This document shows, piece after piece, positions 28,430 through 37,561 of a stretch of DNA of 64,000 nt (positions are counted from its first letter, which is position 1; each line of letters opens with the position of its first letter). A program made the position numbers and the translations under genes. Origin of the DNA: DAISKN01 sp963716925 (GTDB taxonomy: Bacteria; Acidobacteriota; Vicinamibacteria; Marinacidobacterales; SMYC01). The stretch spans positions 62,001 through 126,000 of the forward strand of contig CAVQUX010000025.1 of NCBI GenBank assembly GCA_963716925.1. Reading direction: 5' to 3'. The notes under the pieces are model-generated. The model did no database searches. It was not told the DNA's origin and worked only from the letters and a program-made list of their open reading frames with translations.

Positions 28430-30322
28430 GAGGCTGGAAGCGGCAAGCCGCCTCGCGGCCGGCTGTTCGCGGGGAAGGCGGATTGTGAACGCCGTTCCCT
28501 TCCCCACTTCGCTCTCGACCGAGACCGAGCCCCCGTGCCTCTGCACGATGGTGTGGACGTTCGAGAGTCCGACGTGCATGCGGATGCGGGAGTGCTTCTC
28601 GCTGAAGCCGACCTCGAAGAGCTTGTTCAGCCGCTCTTCCGGGATACCGCGCCCGGTGTCGACGATTCTCACGAAGACTTCACCGCCCGCCGCCCAGGTC
28701 TTCACCGTCAGCCTGCCCTGCCCCTCGATGGACTCCACGGCGTTCACCAGGATCGTCATGAAGGCCTGATGGAGCTGGCTCGGATAGCATTCCACCGTGG
28801 GCAAGTCGCCGAAATCCAGGATCGCTTCGACCCGGTCCCCGAGCTTCGGAGCGATGAGGTCCATCGTCGCCTCGATGCCCTGCCGGAGATCCGCGAGCTG
28901 AAACTCGGATTCATCGAGCTGCGCGTAGTTCCTCAGGCTCCGCAGCAGGCGCGCGATACGCTCCGACGCGGTGAGGATGGTGCGATGGTTCACGTCCAGC
29001 GATTGAAGGACGCGGACCGGATCCGTCGTCGACGCTTCCACCCTCTTCAAGGCTCGCTGGGCGACGTCGGCGCTCGCCTGGATGGCGCCGATGGGAGTCG
29101 CGATCTCGTGCACCAGCCCGGCGACGAGATCGCCGAGGGAAGCCATCTTCGCCGAGTGAACGAGCTGAGCCTGCGTCGCCTTGAGCCTTTCGAGCGCCTG
29201 CGCGAGCTCGACGTTCCGCAAGCGCTCGATCTCCGCTTCCTTTTCCGCCTTCTCCACGCCGTGCCGGATCTCCAGGTTCTTCAGCCGGGTGCTGCTCTCC
29301 TCGCCCGCGACCTGCTCCTTGACGCGGTGGAACTCGCGATGATGCTCGAGCGCCTCCGGGTGCCGGCCGAGGAGAGCGTGGGCCTGAGAAATCGCCTCGT
29401 GGGCCTGGAAGATCTTGGGCTTCGCGCTCATCTCGAGCGCGAGAGCGAGAGCGCGATCGAGGTACGACAGAGCTCGCTCGGGATCCTGCCTCTGGTTCTC
29501 GAGTCGTCCGAGGTTGATGAGACTCGTGATCTCCGATTGCCGGTTCCCGAGCTCCTGCCGTAATCGGAGGGCCTCCAGGTGATGGTCCAGGCTCCTCGCC
29601 AGATCGCCTGTCGCCTGGTACAGAACGCCGATGTCGTTCAGCGCACGGGCCTCGCTCAGCTTGTTCCCCACGCTCCGAAAGAGCTCGAGGCTCCGGAGGT
29701 GCTGCTCCAGCGCCAGGTCGTGCTTTCCCTGAGTCTGATAGACCGTACCCATTCCCGTGAGAGCCCGGCCTTCCCCCAGCCGATCGCCCAGCTCGCGGAA
29801 TATCGCGAGGCTGCGCGCGTGGAGCGCCAGCGCCTGATCGCTATCCCCGGTGTCGTGATACACCCCGCCGAGCAAAGTGAGCGCCCAGGCGATGCCGTCG
29901 CGGCTCTCGGTGAGCTCGTACAGTCTCAGGCTCTCCTGGCCGTACCGGACCGACTGTTCGTAGTCCCCCAGGCTCCAGTAGACGAGCCCGAGGCAGCTCA
30001 CCGCATCCGCCTGGCCTTGCGGGTCGTCCGTCCCTCGAAAGAACTCCAGGGCCTCCCGCCCCAGTTCGAGAGCCCGGTCGAGGCGCCCGGCCTGGTAGTG
30101 GTGAAAGGCCTGGTTGGTCCGGCTTCCGGCAATACCCTTGCCGTAGTCGAGATCGACGGAGACTGCTTCCGCGCGTCCCGCGAGCTCGAGCGCGCGCTCT
30201 GGTTGGCTGAAGACGATCTCGCCGGCGAGCTTGTTCAGGAGGTCGGCGTGTTCCCGGGTGCCCTCCTGGTCCGCTCCGAGCCTGGAAAGCCTTTCCTCGA
30301 GCTCCGCTTCCCGCGACAACAT
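28427..30322 (-). CDS. TPR-domain soluble histidine kinase
   Basis: 631 residues. About 330 residues of tetratricopeptide repeats (seven or so, e.g. LGLVYWSLGDYEQSVRYG) lead through a coiled coil (about 345-395, heptads rich in Glu and Leu) to a HisKA domain, with His in LVHEIATP near 405. The ATPase domain has HQAFMTILVNAVESI, DTGRGIP and HVGLSNVHTI. No membrane segment, so it is a cytoplasmic sensor that probably reads a protein partner through the TPRs. No adjacent regulator gene. Its stop codon lies in the repeat at 28327-28429. Confidence 0.87.
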   Translation of the reverse strand: MLSREAELEERLSRLGADQEGTREHADLLNKLAGEIVFSQPERALELAGRAEAVSVDLDYGKGIAGSRTNQAFHHYQAGRLDRALELGREALEFFRGTDDPQGQADAVSCLGLVYWSLGDYEQSVRYGQESLRLYELTESRDGIAWALTLLGGVYHDTGDSDQALALHARSLAIFRELGDRLGEGRALTGMGTVYQTQGKHDLALEQHLRSLELFRSVGNKLSEARALNDIGVLYQATGDLARSLDHHLEALRLRQELGNRQSEITSLINLGRLENQRQDPERALSYLDRALALALEMSAKPKIFQAHEAISQAHALLGRHPEALEHHREFHRVKEQVAGEESSTRLKNLEIRHGVEKAEKEAEIERLRNVELAQALERLKATQAQLVHSAKMASLGDLVAGLVHEIATPIGAIQASADVAQRALKRVEASTTDPVRVLQSLDVNHRTILTASERIARLLRSLRNYAQLDESEFQLADLRQGIEATMDLIAPKLGDRVEAILDFGDLPTVECYPSQLHQAFMTILVNAVESIEGQGRLTVKTWAAGGEVFVRIVDTGRGIPEERLNKLFEVGFSEKHSRIRMHVGLSNVHTIVQRHGGSVSVESEVGKGTAFTIRLPREQPAARRLAASSL

Positions 30323-30473
30323 TCCTTCAATTTACTCCAAGCTCGGCGCTCCGCCACGCATCGGCTTCCAGGCCGACGCCCCATCACGAGGCCGACCCCA
30401 AAGTCGTTGGAAGAGTCGCGGGAGTTTTGCGTTCACCACCCGAAATGTGTATCTAGTCTGGGTGGAGGTTCCC

Positions 30474-31127
30474 ATGAAGATGGCCGTATCCGCAGTGGCC
30501 CTGTTGCTTGCGCGCGTCGCCGGCGCCGCCGCCTCCCCGATCCCGCTCATGCCCGAGGCTCTCGAGACGGAGCTCGCTTTGAGCGCGGCTCCTCCGCACC
30601 TGCGCGCCGACGCCGCGGTGCTGCTCCTGGGAGAGCGGGGCTACGTCGAGGCGAGGAAAGGCTCGAACGGGTTCACCTGTCTCGTCGGACGAAGCCAGCC
30701 GAAGGCCGTCGCACCGATGTGCTACGACGTCGAGGGTACGAGAACCGTGGTGCCGCTCATCATCGACGAGGCGGCGATGAGAGCCAGGGGCGAGAGCGAG
30801 GAGGCGATACAGCGGGCCACCGAGGAAGGGTTCCGAACGGAAAAGTACAAAGCTCCCGAGAGGCCGGGGATCTCCTACATGATGTCGCCGGTGCAGGAGC
30901 TCGCGGGTCCCGACGGGGTGGTGCGCACCTTCGTGCCCCACCTCATGTTCTACGCGCCGAACCTGACGGACGCGGACGTCGGTGGAAAGCGCGGGGGGCC
31001 GGCGTTCATCAACAGCCCCGCCCCTCACGGCATGATCATCGTCCCCCTCGGCAAGGAGGAGCAGAAGGCGATCCAGGCGGAGCACGAGGCGATGGTGAAG
31101 GCCGTGCGGGAGTTTCTCTCCCGATGA
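30474..31127 (+). CDS. Secreted protein of unknown function
   Basis: 217 residues. ATG 30474 has GGAGGT upstream and starts a signal peptide (cleavage probably after about residue 20). The mature part has no motif I recognise; it has two Cys residues (FTCLVG, PMCYDV) and a C-terminal HGMIIVPLG segment. The stop overlaps the start of the DUF3291 gene (ATGA), so the pair is co-translated. Confidence 0.65.
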   Translation: MKMAVSAVALLLARVAGAAASPIPLMPEALETELALSAAPPHLRADAAVLLLGERGYVEARKGSNGFTCLVGRSQPKAVAPMCYDVEGTRTVVPLIIDEAAMRARGESEEAIQRATEEGFRTEKYKAPERPGISYMMSPVQELAGPDGVVRTFVPHLMFYAPNLTDADVGGKRGGPAFINSPAPHGMIIVPLGKEEQKAIQAEHEAMVKAVREFLSR

Positions 31128-32575
31128 GCCCGAAGGATTTTCATCTCGCGCAGTTCAACATCGCCCGCATGCGAGCGCCGATCGACGATCCCGTCATGGA
31201 AGGCTTCCGGTCGCAGCTCGACCGGATGAACGCCGTCGCCGACCGGAGCCCGGGGTTCGTCTGGAGACTCCAGACGGAGGGGGGTGACGCCACCTCCATT
31301 CGGGCCTACGCGGATCCGCTGGTCATCGTGAACATGTCGGTGTGGGAGTCGCTCGAGGCCCTGCATCAGTACGTGTACAAGAGCCCGCACGTGGGTCCGC
31401 TGCGCGATCGACGCCAGTGGTTCGAGCCCGCGAACGAGCCCGTCCTCGTGCTCTGGTGGGTACCTCGAGAGCACGTCCCTTCGGTCGAGGAGGCGATGGA
31501 AAGGCTCGAGCACCTCCGGGCGCAGGGTCCGACCTCGAACGCGTTCACGTTTCGCGAGCCCTTCCCTCCCCCGGGGAAGCGAGCGTGAGCGCGCCGGAGG
31601 TCGACGCGGAGTTTTGCTTTCCCCGCGACTGACCCCCTGACGCCGGACGGCTTCGGCAAGCTCGGCGGCCACCCGCTCTCGCAGGCTTTCGGGCTCGATC
31701 ACTTCCGCCCGCGGGCCGAAACCCAGGGCAACGAAGCGGGCCTGTTCTTCGTCGTCGAACTGGATGCGCAGCGTGACCCATCCGGCTTCCGGCGCGGAAG
31801 CGGCGCGCGAGGTGTCGCGCCAGACCGTCAGCGTCCGGGCCGCCTCGTCTTCCAGGCGCAGGACGGCCTCGAACCGAGGCCTCGACTTCCGCAGCTCCTC
31901 CGTAGAGGACTTCCAGTAGGTCGCGAGATCGAAGCCCGCCGGCCTTTCGCTGGGCTGGTCCAGGATCCTGGCCTCTTCGATCCGGGAGACGCGGTAGGTC
32001 CGGAATCCGGCGGGGGTGCGCGCGACCAGGTACCAGGCCGCGGCCTTGGCCACGAGCCCGAGCGGATCCACGGTCCTCTCGACGCGCTCCCGGCCGGCTT
32101 TCACGTAGCGCAGGAAGAGCTTCCGGTCGCGGGAGACCGCGTCCTGGACGATCGGGAGCATGTCCAGGTTCTCCGGACCTCCGCTCCAGCCCGTGGTGTC
32201 GACGTGCAGGCGCTGGCGTATCGAAGCCGCCTGCTCGCGCATCGTCGCCGGGAGCGCGGCCATCAGCTTGTCGATCGCGCTCTCCGCGGCGCGGGCCAGG
32301 CGGGCGTCGCCGAGAACGCGCGGCTGCGCCATGAGGAGCGCCCTGAGCTCCGCGTCGTCGAGCCCGGGGACCCGCGTTCGCCACCCTTCGTCGAGCTCCC
32401 ACCCTCCGCGCGAGCCGCGGAGCGCGTAGACCGGAACGCCGGCCGCGCTGAGCGCTTCCATGTCCCGATGTACGGTGCGCGCGGAGACCTCGAGTCGTTT
32501 TGCGAGCTCGCGGCCGGTGAGCCGGCCGTGGCCCTGCAGGAGCAGGAGGGTGGAAAGCAGGCGGTCGGCTCGCAT
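31025..32575 (-). CDS. YafY-type WYL-domain transcription regulator (3' end uncertain)
   Basis: N-terminal helix-turn-helix (residues 1-60, RELAKRLEVSARTVHRDMEAL) and a WYL domain (about 130-300, GLVAKAAAWYLVARTPAGFRTYR), which bind DNA and small ligands or nucleic acid. The conserved part ends near 31640 (about 312 residues, the usual length). No stop codon occurs there, and the frame stays open to 31025, antisense to the DUF3291 gene, adding about 200 residues unlike any domain. Either a stop has been lost, an indel is present, or the tail is translated. Such regulators usually control adjacent small stress genes; DinB is divergent. Confidence 0.75.
   Translation of the reverse strand: MRADRLLSTLLLLQGHGRLTGRELAKRLEVSARTVHRDMEALSAAGVPVYALRGSRGGWELDEGWRTRVPGLDDAELRALLMAQPRVLGDARLARAAESAIDKLMAALPATMREQAASIRQRLHVDTTGWSGGPENLDMLPIVQDAVSRDRKLFLRYVKAGRERVERTVDPLGLVAKAAAWYLVARTPAGFRTYRVSRIEEARILDQPSERPAGFDLATYWKSSTEELRKSRPRFEAVLRLEDEAARTLTVWRDTSRAASAPEAGWVTLRIQFDDEEQARFVALGFGPRAEVIEPESLRERVAAELAEAVRRQGVSRGESKTPRRPPARSRSLPRGREGLAKRERVRGRTLRPEVLEPFHRLLDRRDVLSRYPPEHEDGLVRGLEPLASIAQRTHVRALVHVLMQGLERLPHRHVHDDQRIRVGPNGGGVTPLRLESPDEPRAPVGDGVHPVELRPEAFHDGIVDRRSHAGDVELREMKILRAHRERNSRTAFTIASCSAWIAFCSSLPRGTMIMP
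31124..31588 (+). CDS. DUF3291 family protein
   Basis: 154 residues of a dimeric alpha-beta-barrel-like family. FHLAQFNIARMRAPIDDP at the start, RSPGFVWRLQ, and the aromatic-rich VNMSVWESLEALHQYVYKS are typical. No enzymatic role is established for the family. Coupled to the preceding secreted-protein gene. The opposite strand carries a long open tail of the WYL regulator gene through this region; the DUF3291 frame is the convincing one. Confidence 0.8.
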   Translation: MSPKDFHLAQFNIARMRAPIDDPVMEGFRSQLDRMNAVADRSPGFVWRLQTEGGDATSIRAYADPLVIVNMSVWESLEALHQYVYKSPHVGPLRDRRQWFEPANEPVLVLWWVPREHVPSVEEAMERLEHLRAQGPTSNAFTFREPFPPPGKRA

Positions 32576-32605
32576 GTTCGCCTCGACCGATTCTATCTCT
32601 CAATT

Positions 32606-32621
32606 ATGACAGTGGATGACA
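32606..32621. promoter_or_regulatory. Direct-repeat site between the WYL regulator and DinB genes
   Basis: ATGACA-GTGG-ATGACA, two 6-base repeats one helical turn apart, in the AT-rich divergent gap. A reasonable operator for the WYL regulator controlling itself and dinB (inference). Confidence 0.4.
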
Positions 32622-32659
32622 TATATGAACCTGTACCCTGCGCCCTGCAGGAGGTCGAT

Positions 32660-33169
32660 ATGAAACTCACCGAGTTCTTTCTGGCGCAGTTGGAGCGTGA
32701 GGCCCCGTTGAGTCAGCGTGCCCTGGAGCGCGTCCCCGAAGGGCGAGCGGACTTCAAGCCCCACGAGAAGTCGATGCCCTTCGGGTATCTCTCGACTCTG
32801 GTGGCGACGATGCCCTCGTGGATCTCCATGATGATCGACCAGGACGCGCTGGACCTCAATCCGCCCGGCGGGTCGGGACAAAGGCCTCCGGAGCCGAGCA
32901 ACAACCGGGAGCTCCTGAAAGCCCACGAAGAAGCCGTCGCGAGCGGGAAAGCCTCCCTGCGGAGCACCACCGACGAGCACCTGATGACGCCGTGGCGGTT
33001 GCTCGTCGGAGGAGAGGTCGTGATGGAGAACCCCCGGCACGTCGTCCTCGCGGACACGTTCGGGCACCTGGCGCATCATCGGGGCCAGTTGACCGTCTAC
33101 CTGCGCCTCCTCGGCGCGCCGGTTCCCGCGATCTACGGACCCTCGGCGGACGACACCAGCTTCGGATAG
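32660..33169 (+). CDS. DinB-family four-helix protein
   Basis: 169 residues of the DinB/YfiT-like metal-dependent fold. The C-terminal GHLAHHRGQLTVYLRLLG carries the two characteristic His ligands; a third would come from the helix around residues 45-60. ATG 32660 has CAGGAGGT upstream. Many DinB-fold proteins are thiol-dependent transferases, but others have no known activity. Divergent from the WYL regulator. Confidence 0.85.
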   Translation: MKLTEFFLAQLEREAPLSQRALERVPEGRADFKPHEKSMPFGYLSTLVATMPSWISMMIDQDALDLNPPGGSGQRPPEPSNNRELLKAHEEAVASGKASLRSTTDEHLMTPWRLLVGGEVVMENPRHVVLADTFGHLAHHRGQLTVYLRLLGAPVPAIYGPSADDTSFG

Positions 33170-33469
33170 GCGAACGCGCGGCAATCCATGTCGCCGACCC
33201 CCGCGAGCGTTCTCATCTGGCGGACGGCAAGCGGCTTTTCTCGGAGGCGCGACGACCCAGGGGTACGCCGCCGCGTCCAGGACAGCAGGTCATCGAGAGG
33301 GAGTAGGGGCCCGATTCGTCATCTTTGCTCCCGTGCTACGAAGGGGTCAGAGCGGCACGGCAATGTAGGGTAAGCCGGAGACTCCGAACGAGCACAAACT
33401 ACTAAGCCCGCATCATTCCTGTGCTAGAGTCGCCGCGAGCGGTTGCCTGAGGGACGCGGCCCTCGAAAA
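33170..33469. other. Intergenic region without visible gene
   Basis: 300 bases between dinB and the Ser/Thr kinase gene. Short open frames here look random in composition. No repeat, RNA or clear promoter boxes were recognised; the kinase promoter is presumably here. Confidence 0.4.
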
Positions 33470-35752
33470 ATGCTCGGCGAGAGAGTCTCCCACTATGTGA
33501 TACGGGAGAGGCTCGGGGGCGGTGGACAAGGAGTCGTCTACCGGGCCGAGGACACGAGGCTTGGACGTCAGGTGGCGATCAAGTTTCTTTCCGAGGAACT
33601 TTCTCGCGATCCCGAGGCCATCGAGAGGTTCGAGCGGGAGGCGCGTGCCGCGTCGTCGCTCAGCCATCCGAACATCTGCACCCTCCACGACGTCGGGGAG
33701 CACGAAGGACGGAGCTTCATGGTGATGGAGTTTCTCGAAGGGGAGACGCTCAAGCACCGGATCGATTCGAAGCCCATGACCGCCGAGGAGGTGGCGGAGC
33801 TCGGCGCCCAGGTTGCCGAAGCTCTGGGAGCTGCGCACGCGCGAGGGATCCTTCACCGAGACATCAAGCCGGCGAACCTCTTTCTGGTATCGGGGCGAAG
33901 TCAGATCAAGGTACTGGATTTCGGCCTTGCCAAGCTGGACCGCCAGGGAAGCGAAGACTCTGGGACGCCAACGAAAGCACGAGAGGTGCTTACGCACTCG
34001 GGGGTCATCGCTGGAACGGTGGCCTACATGTCGCCGGAACAGGCTCGCGGTGAAAAGCTCGATGCCCGCACCGACGTGTTTTCCCTGGGTGCGGTGCTCT
34101 ACGAAATGGCGACGGGGAAGAAAGCGTCCCTGGAGGGGACCGAGGCTGTCCCCGAGAAGCTTGCCCGCATCATCGGAAAGGCTCTGGAAAGGGACCGGGA
34201 TCGCCGCTATGGAAGCGCCCTCGACATGGCCGCGGATTTGAGGCAGGCGAAGCGGGCCGAGCCGAAGAAGCGCAACCGGTGGGCCGCTGTCTTCTCCGGC
34301 GTTCTCGCTCTCGCAGCGCTTGCTGGCTTGCTTTTTTGGGGCCGCTCTTCGACGCCGCCAATCAACGTCGATTCTGTAGCGGTCCTCCCTCTTTCGAATT
34401 TGACGAGCGACGCCGAGCAAGAGTATTTCGCCGACGGGATGACGGATGAGCTGATCACGAACCTAGCCAAAGTCCACTCCCTCCGGGTGATCTCCCGAAC
34501 CTCCTCGATGCGCTACAAGACCTCCCGGAAGAGCATTCCCGAAATCGCCCGGGAGCTCGGTGTGGATGCCATAGTCGAGGGTTCGGTCCACCGGTCAGGG
34601 GACCGGGTTCGGGTGACGGCGCAGCTGATCCGGGCGTCGACCGATGAGCACATCTGGGCAGAGAGCTACGAGCGAGAGTTGAGGGACGTGCTCTCGCTCC
34701 AGCAGGAGCTGGCGCGGGCAATCGTCCAGGAAATGCGGGTCGCTTTGACACCGGAAGAGAGGACCTCCCTCTCGGGCCATGCGAGGCCGGTGGACAGCGA
34801 GGCCTACGAGCTCTACCTCAAGGGTCGTCATCATTTCTTGAAGTTGACGGCGGAGGAGATCCGCAAAGCGCTCGACTATTTCCAGCGGGCGGCTCTAAAG
34901 AATCCAGATTTTGCGGAAGCCCACGCCTGGATCTCCCTGGCCACAATCCAGCGGGTGGACATGAGTGACCTCACGCCTATTGAGGGCTACCCGATGGCCC
35001 GGGAGGCTGCGCGCCAAGCGTTGGCACTCGACGATTCCTCGAGTGCGGCCCACGAGGCCATGGGCCGGGTTCGCATGGCCTCCGACTGGAGCTGGGCCGA
35101 GGCCGAGAACGAGTATCAAAAGGCGGTCGCACTGGACCCAGGCGCCTTTGGATCCCATCGGGGCTATGCCCTGCACTATCTTGCTCCGATGGGGCGATTC
35201 GAGGAAGCGATTGCCGAGGCGAAGAAGGCTGTCGAGCTGGATCCGGTGAACGTCGTGTCCGTCTCCACACTTGGCAATATCTACTACTACGCGCGGCGCT
35301 ACGACCTTGCCGAAGCTGAGATCACGAAAGCAGTCGAGCTGGAGCCGAACTATGCGTTGGGGCACTTCTTCCACGCGCGCATTTACAAGCAGCAGGAGAG
35401 GCACACCGATGCCATCCGCGAGGCGGAGCGATACGTCGCCCTGGTCGGAAGAACCGGGCGTTCACTCCCCATGCTTGCCGCGACTTATATTCGCGGCGGA
35501 CGCGAGATCGAAGGGCGGAAGCTCATCCAGGAACTGGATGCTCTCTCGCGAGTGAGCTATGTCTCGCCCGCCGAAGTGTCGCAGGCCTATGCGGGCCTCC
35601 AGGACGCCGACAGCGCCTTTACCTGGCTCGAGAAGGCCTTCGAGACTCGAGACCTCGTGCTCGTGCGGTTGAAGATCGATCCCGCCTGGGACCCGATCCG
35701 AGAAGACCCCCGCTATTCCGACCTCGTCCGCCGCATCGGATTTCCACCCTGA
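33470..35752 (+). CDS. Membrane Ser/Thr protein kinase with TolB-like and TPR periplasmic part
   Basis: 760 residues from ATG 33470; the 'MLGERVSHY' opening matches family starts, and a TTG 27 bases upstream is less likely. The kinase domain 8-260 has the Gly loop GGGGQGVVY, Lys38, HRDIKPAN (129-136), DFG (150-152) and SPEQARG. A membrane segment lies near 275-296. Next comes a TolB-like/adenylate-cyclase-associated region (VAVLPLSNLTSDAEQEYFADG), then TPRs to the end. This architecture is common in acidobacteria and planctomycetes. Active-site residues are complete, so it should phosphorylate proteins in response to an envelope signal; targets unknown. Confidence 0.9.
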   Translation: MLGERVSHYVIRERLGGGGQGVVYRAEDTRLGRQVAIKFLSEELSRDPEAIERFEREARAASSLSHPNICTLHDVGEHEGRSFMVMEFLEGETLKHRIDSKPMTAEEVAELGAQVAEALGAAHARGILHRDIKPANLFLVSGRSQIKVLDFGLAKLDRQGSEDSGTPTKAREVLTHSGVIAGTVAYMSPEQARGEKLDARTDVFSLGAVLYEMATGKKASLEGTEAVPEKLARIIGKALERDRDRRYGSALDMAADLRQAKRAEPKKRNRWAAVFSGVLALAALAGLLFWGRSSTPPINVDSVAVLPLSNLTSDAEQEYFADGMTDELITNLAKVHSLRVISRTSSMRYKTSRKSIPEIARELGVDAIVEGSVHRSGDRVRVTAQLIRASTDEHIWAESYERELRDVLSLQQELARAIVQEMRVALTPEERTSLSGHARPVDSEAYELYLKGRHHFLKLTAEEIRKALDYFQRAALKNPDFAEAHAWISLATIQRVDMSDLTPIEGYPMAREAARQALALDDSSSAAHEAMGRVRMASDWSWAEAENEYQKAVALDPGAFGSHRGYALHYLAPMGRFEEAIAEAKKAVELDPVNVVSVSTLGNIYYYARRYDLAEAEITKAVELEPNYALGHFFHARIYKQQERHTDAIREAERYVALVGRTGRSLPMLAATYIRGGREIEGRKLIQELDALSRVSYVSPAEVSQAYAGLQDADSAFTWLEKAFETRDLVLVRLKIDPAWDPIREDPRYSDLVRRIGFPP

Positions 35753-35903
35753 CTACAGAATTTGTGCAACGGCGGCCACCACCATCGTGCGGGCGAGGAG
35801 GACGGAGGGCGGCCGGTGTGTCCGTCTGGCGCTTCGTGGTCAGGGGCTCGTACCCGTTTGGTTTCTTCCAAGAAACCTCGAGCCCGGGCGCGGCGATCGA
35901 GAG

Positions 35904-36980
35904 TCAGGCGCCGACGGTCGTCTTCTCTTCTTTCTTGTTCTTGGTTGACGGCTTCGCCGCGATCGGGCCCTCGCCCGGCTTCACCGTGATCGGGTCGAGA
36001 AACGGCATCATCGCCCGGAGCTCGGCGCCCACGCGCTCGATGAGGTGCTCCTGCTCCTTCGCCCGTTTACCCTCGAACCACGGGCGGCCCTTCTCGTTCT
36101 CCTGGATCCAGTTGCGGGCGTAGGTGCCGTTTCGGATCTCGTCGAGGATCCTCTTCATCTCCTTGCGGGTCTCGGCGGTGACCACTCGCGGCCCTCCGGT
36201 GTAATCCCCGTGCTCGGCGGTATCGCTCACCGAGTAGCGCATGTAGTTGAGACCGCCCCGGTACATCAAGTCGACGATGAGCTTGAGCTCGTGGAGGCAC
36301 TCGAAATAGGCCATCTCCGGCTGGTAGCCCGCTTCCACCAGGGTGTCGAATCCCGCCTTGACGAGCTCGCTCACGCCGCCGCAGAGCACCGTCTGCTCTC
36401 CGAACAGATCGGTCTCCGTCTCTTCGGCGAACGTCGTCTGCAGGACGCCCGCGCGGGTGACGCCGATCGCCTTGGCGTAGGAGAGCGCCAGCTCTTTCGC
36501 CTTTCCCGATGCGTCCTGGTGGATCGCGAGGAGCGCCGGAGTTCCGCCGCCCTCGACATAGGTCTCCCGGACTCGGTGTCCCGGAGCCTTCGGAGCGATC
36601 ATGGAAACGTCGACGTTCGCGGGCGGAGTCACCGTCTTGTAGTGGATGGAGAAGCCGTGGGCGAACATCAACGTCTTGCCCGGGGCCAGGCCGGGGGCGA
36701 TCTCCTTCTCGTAGATCTTCGGCTGCTGCGTGTCCGGCGCCAGGACCATGATGACGTCCGCCCAGCGGGAGACGTCGGCGACGGAGCCGACGGTGAGGCC
36801 GTCCGCTTCCGCCCGGCTCCGGCTCCGGCTCGCCGGGTGAAGGCCGACCCGGACTTCGACGCCGCTGTCCTTCAGATTCAGCGCATGGGCATGGCCCTGC
36901 GAGCCGTAGCCGATGACCCCCACTTTCTTCTTCCGGATGATCTCGAGGTCGGCGTCTTTGTCGTAGTAGATCGTGGCCAT
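35904..36980 (-). CDS. ilvC: Ketol-acid reductoisomerase
   Basis: 358 residues, class I length. NADPH-binding GYGSQGHAHALNL lies near 21-33. The knotted C-terminal domain has the Mg-binding DLFGEQTVL and EAGYQPEMAYFECLHE segments. Converts acetolactate or acetohydroxybutyrate to the dihydroxy acids in valine/isoleucine synthesis. ATG 36980 follows GAAGGAGA; an upstream in-frame ATG is rejected. Last gene of ilvB-ilvN-ilvC. The C-terminus has a Lys/Glu-rich extension. Confidence 0.95.
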   Translation of the reverse strand: MATIYYDKDADLEIIRKKKVGVIGYGSQGHAHALNLKDSGVEVRVGLHPASRSRSRAEADGLTVGSVADVSRWADVIMVLAPDTQQPKIYEKEIAPGLAPGKTLMFAHGFSIHYKTVTPPANVDVSMIAPKAPGHRVRETYVEGGGTPALLAIHQDASGKAKELALSYAKAIGVTRAGVLQTTFAEETETDLFGEQTVLCGGVSELVKAGFDTLVEAGYQPEMAYFECLHELKLIVDLMYRGGLNYMRYSVSDTAEHGDYTGGPRVVTAETRKEMKRILDEIRNGTYARNWIQENEKGRPWFEGKRAKEQEHLIERVGAELRAMMPFLDPITVKPGEGPIAAKPSTKNKKEEKTTVGA

Positions 36981-36998
36981 CTTGTCTCCTTCATTAAT

Positions 36999-37025
36999 GC
37001 TCGCGTGCCTCTTCGGCACGCGAGC
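36999..37025 (-). promoter_or_regulatory. Perfect hairpin between ilvN and ilvC
   Basis: Eleven-base-pair stem GCTCGCGTGCC / GGCACGCGAGC with a 5-base loop, ending about 10 bases before the ilvC ribosome-binding site. There is no U-run, so it is probably an mRNA-processing, stability or partial-attenuation element rather than an intrinsic terminator. Confidence 0.55.
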
Positions 37026-37054
37026 TCCCCGCGCTCCTCGCGCGGGTCGAACTC

Positions 37055-37561
37055 CTATGCCGATACTGGCTCCATGGCGCGGGCCATGGCGACCACTCCC
37101 GTCCGGGCCATCTCCAGGATCCCGAACGGCCGGAGCACGTCGACCAGGCTCTCGATTTTATCCTCGCTGCCGGTGATCTCGAAGATCAGCGCCTCGGGGC
37201 TCACGTCCACCACGCGGGCGCGAAAGACCTCCGCGACCTGAAGGATCTCCGAACGATTCTTGTGATCCGCGCGCACTTTGATCAGAGCGAGGTCGCGCAC
37301 CACCGAAGGCAGGTTCGAGACGTCCCTCACCTCCAGTACCGTGGCGACCTTGTAGAGGTTCGCCTCGACCAGTGCCGCGGTGCGGTCGTCGGCGTCGATG
37401 ACCACGGTGATGTGCGACACCCCCGTCCGATCGGTATGGCCCACGCTCAACGACTCGATGTTGTACGCACGCCGGCGGAAGAGCGAGGCCACGCGGTCCA
37501 GGACCCCGGGCACGTCCTCGACCAGGACCACGAAGGTGCGCGGACGCTTGGCTTCTACCAT
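37055..37561 (-). CDS. ilvN: Acetolactate synthase small (regulatory) subunit
   Basis: 168 residues. An N-terminal ACT domain (VLVEDVPGVLDRVASLFRRR, then YNIESLSVG) binds the feedback inhibitor valine; a C-terminal domain follows (about 80-160). It activates and confers feedback control on IlvB. ATG 37561 lies within the end of ilvB, overlapping by 7 bases, so the subunits are co-translated. Confidence 0.93.
   Translation of the reverse strand: MVEAKRPRTFVVLVEDVPGVLDRVASLFRRRAYNIESLSVGHTDRTGVSHITVVIDADDRTAALVEANLYKVATVLEVRDVSNLPSVVRDLALIKVRADHKNRSEILQVAEVFRARVVDVSPEALIFEITGSEDKIESLVDVLRPFGILEMARTGVVAMARAMEPVSA

Noticed and set aside
33188..33373. Small gene between dinB and the Ser/Thr kinase
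   Set aside because: Arginine/serine-rich composition typical of random high-GC frames, with no ribosome-binding site and no domain.
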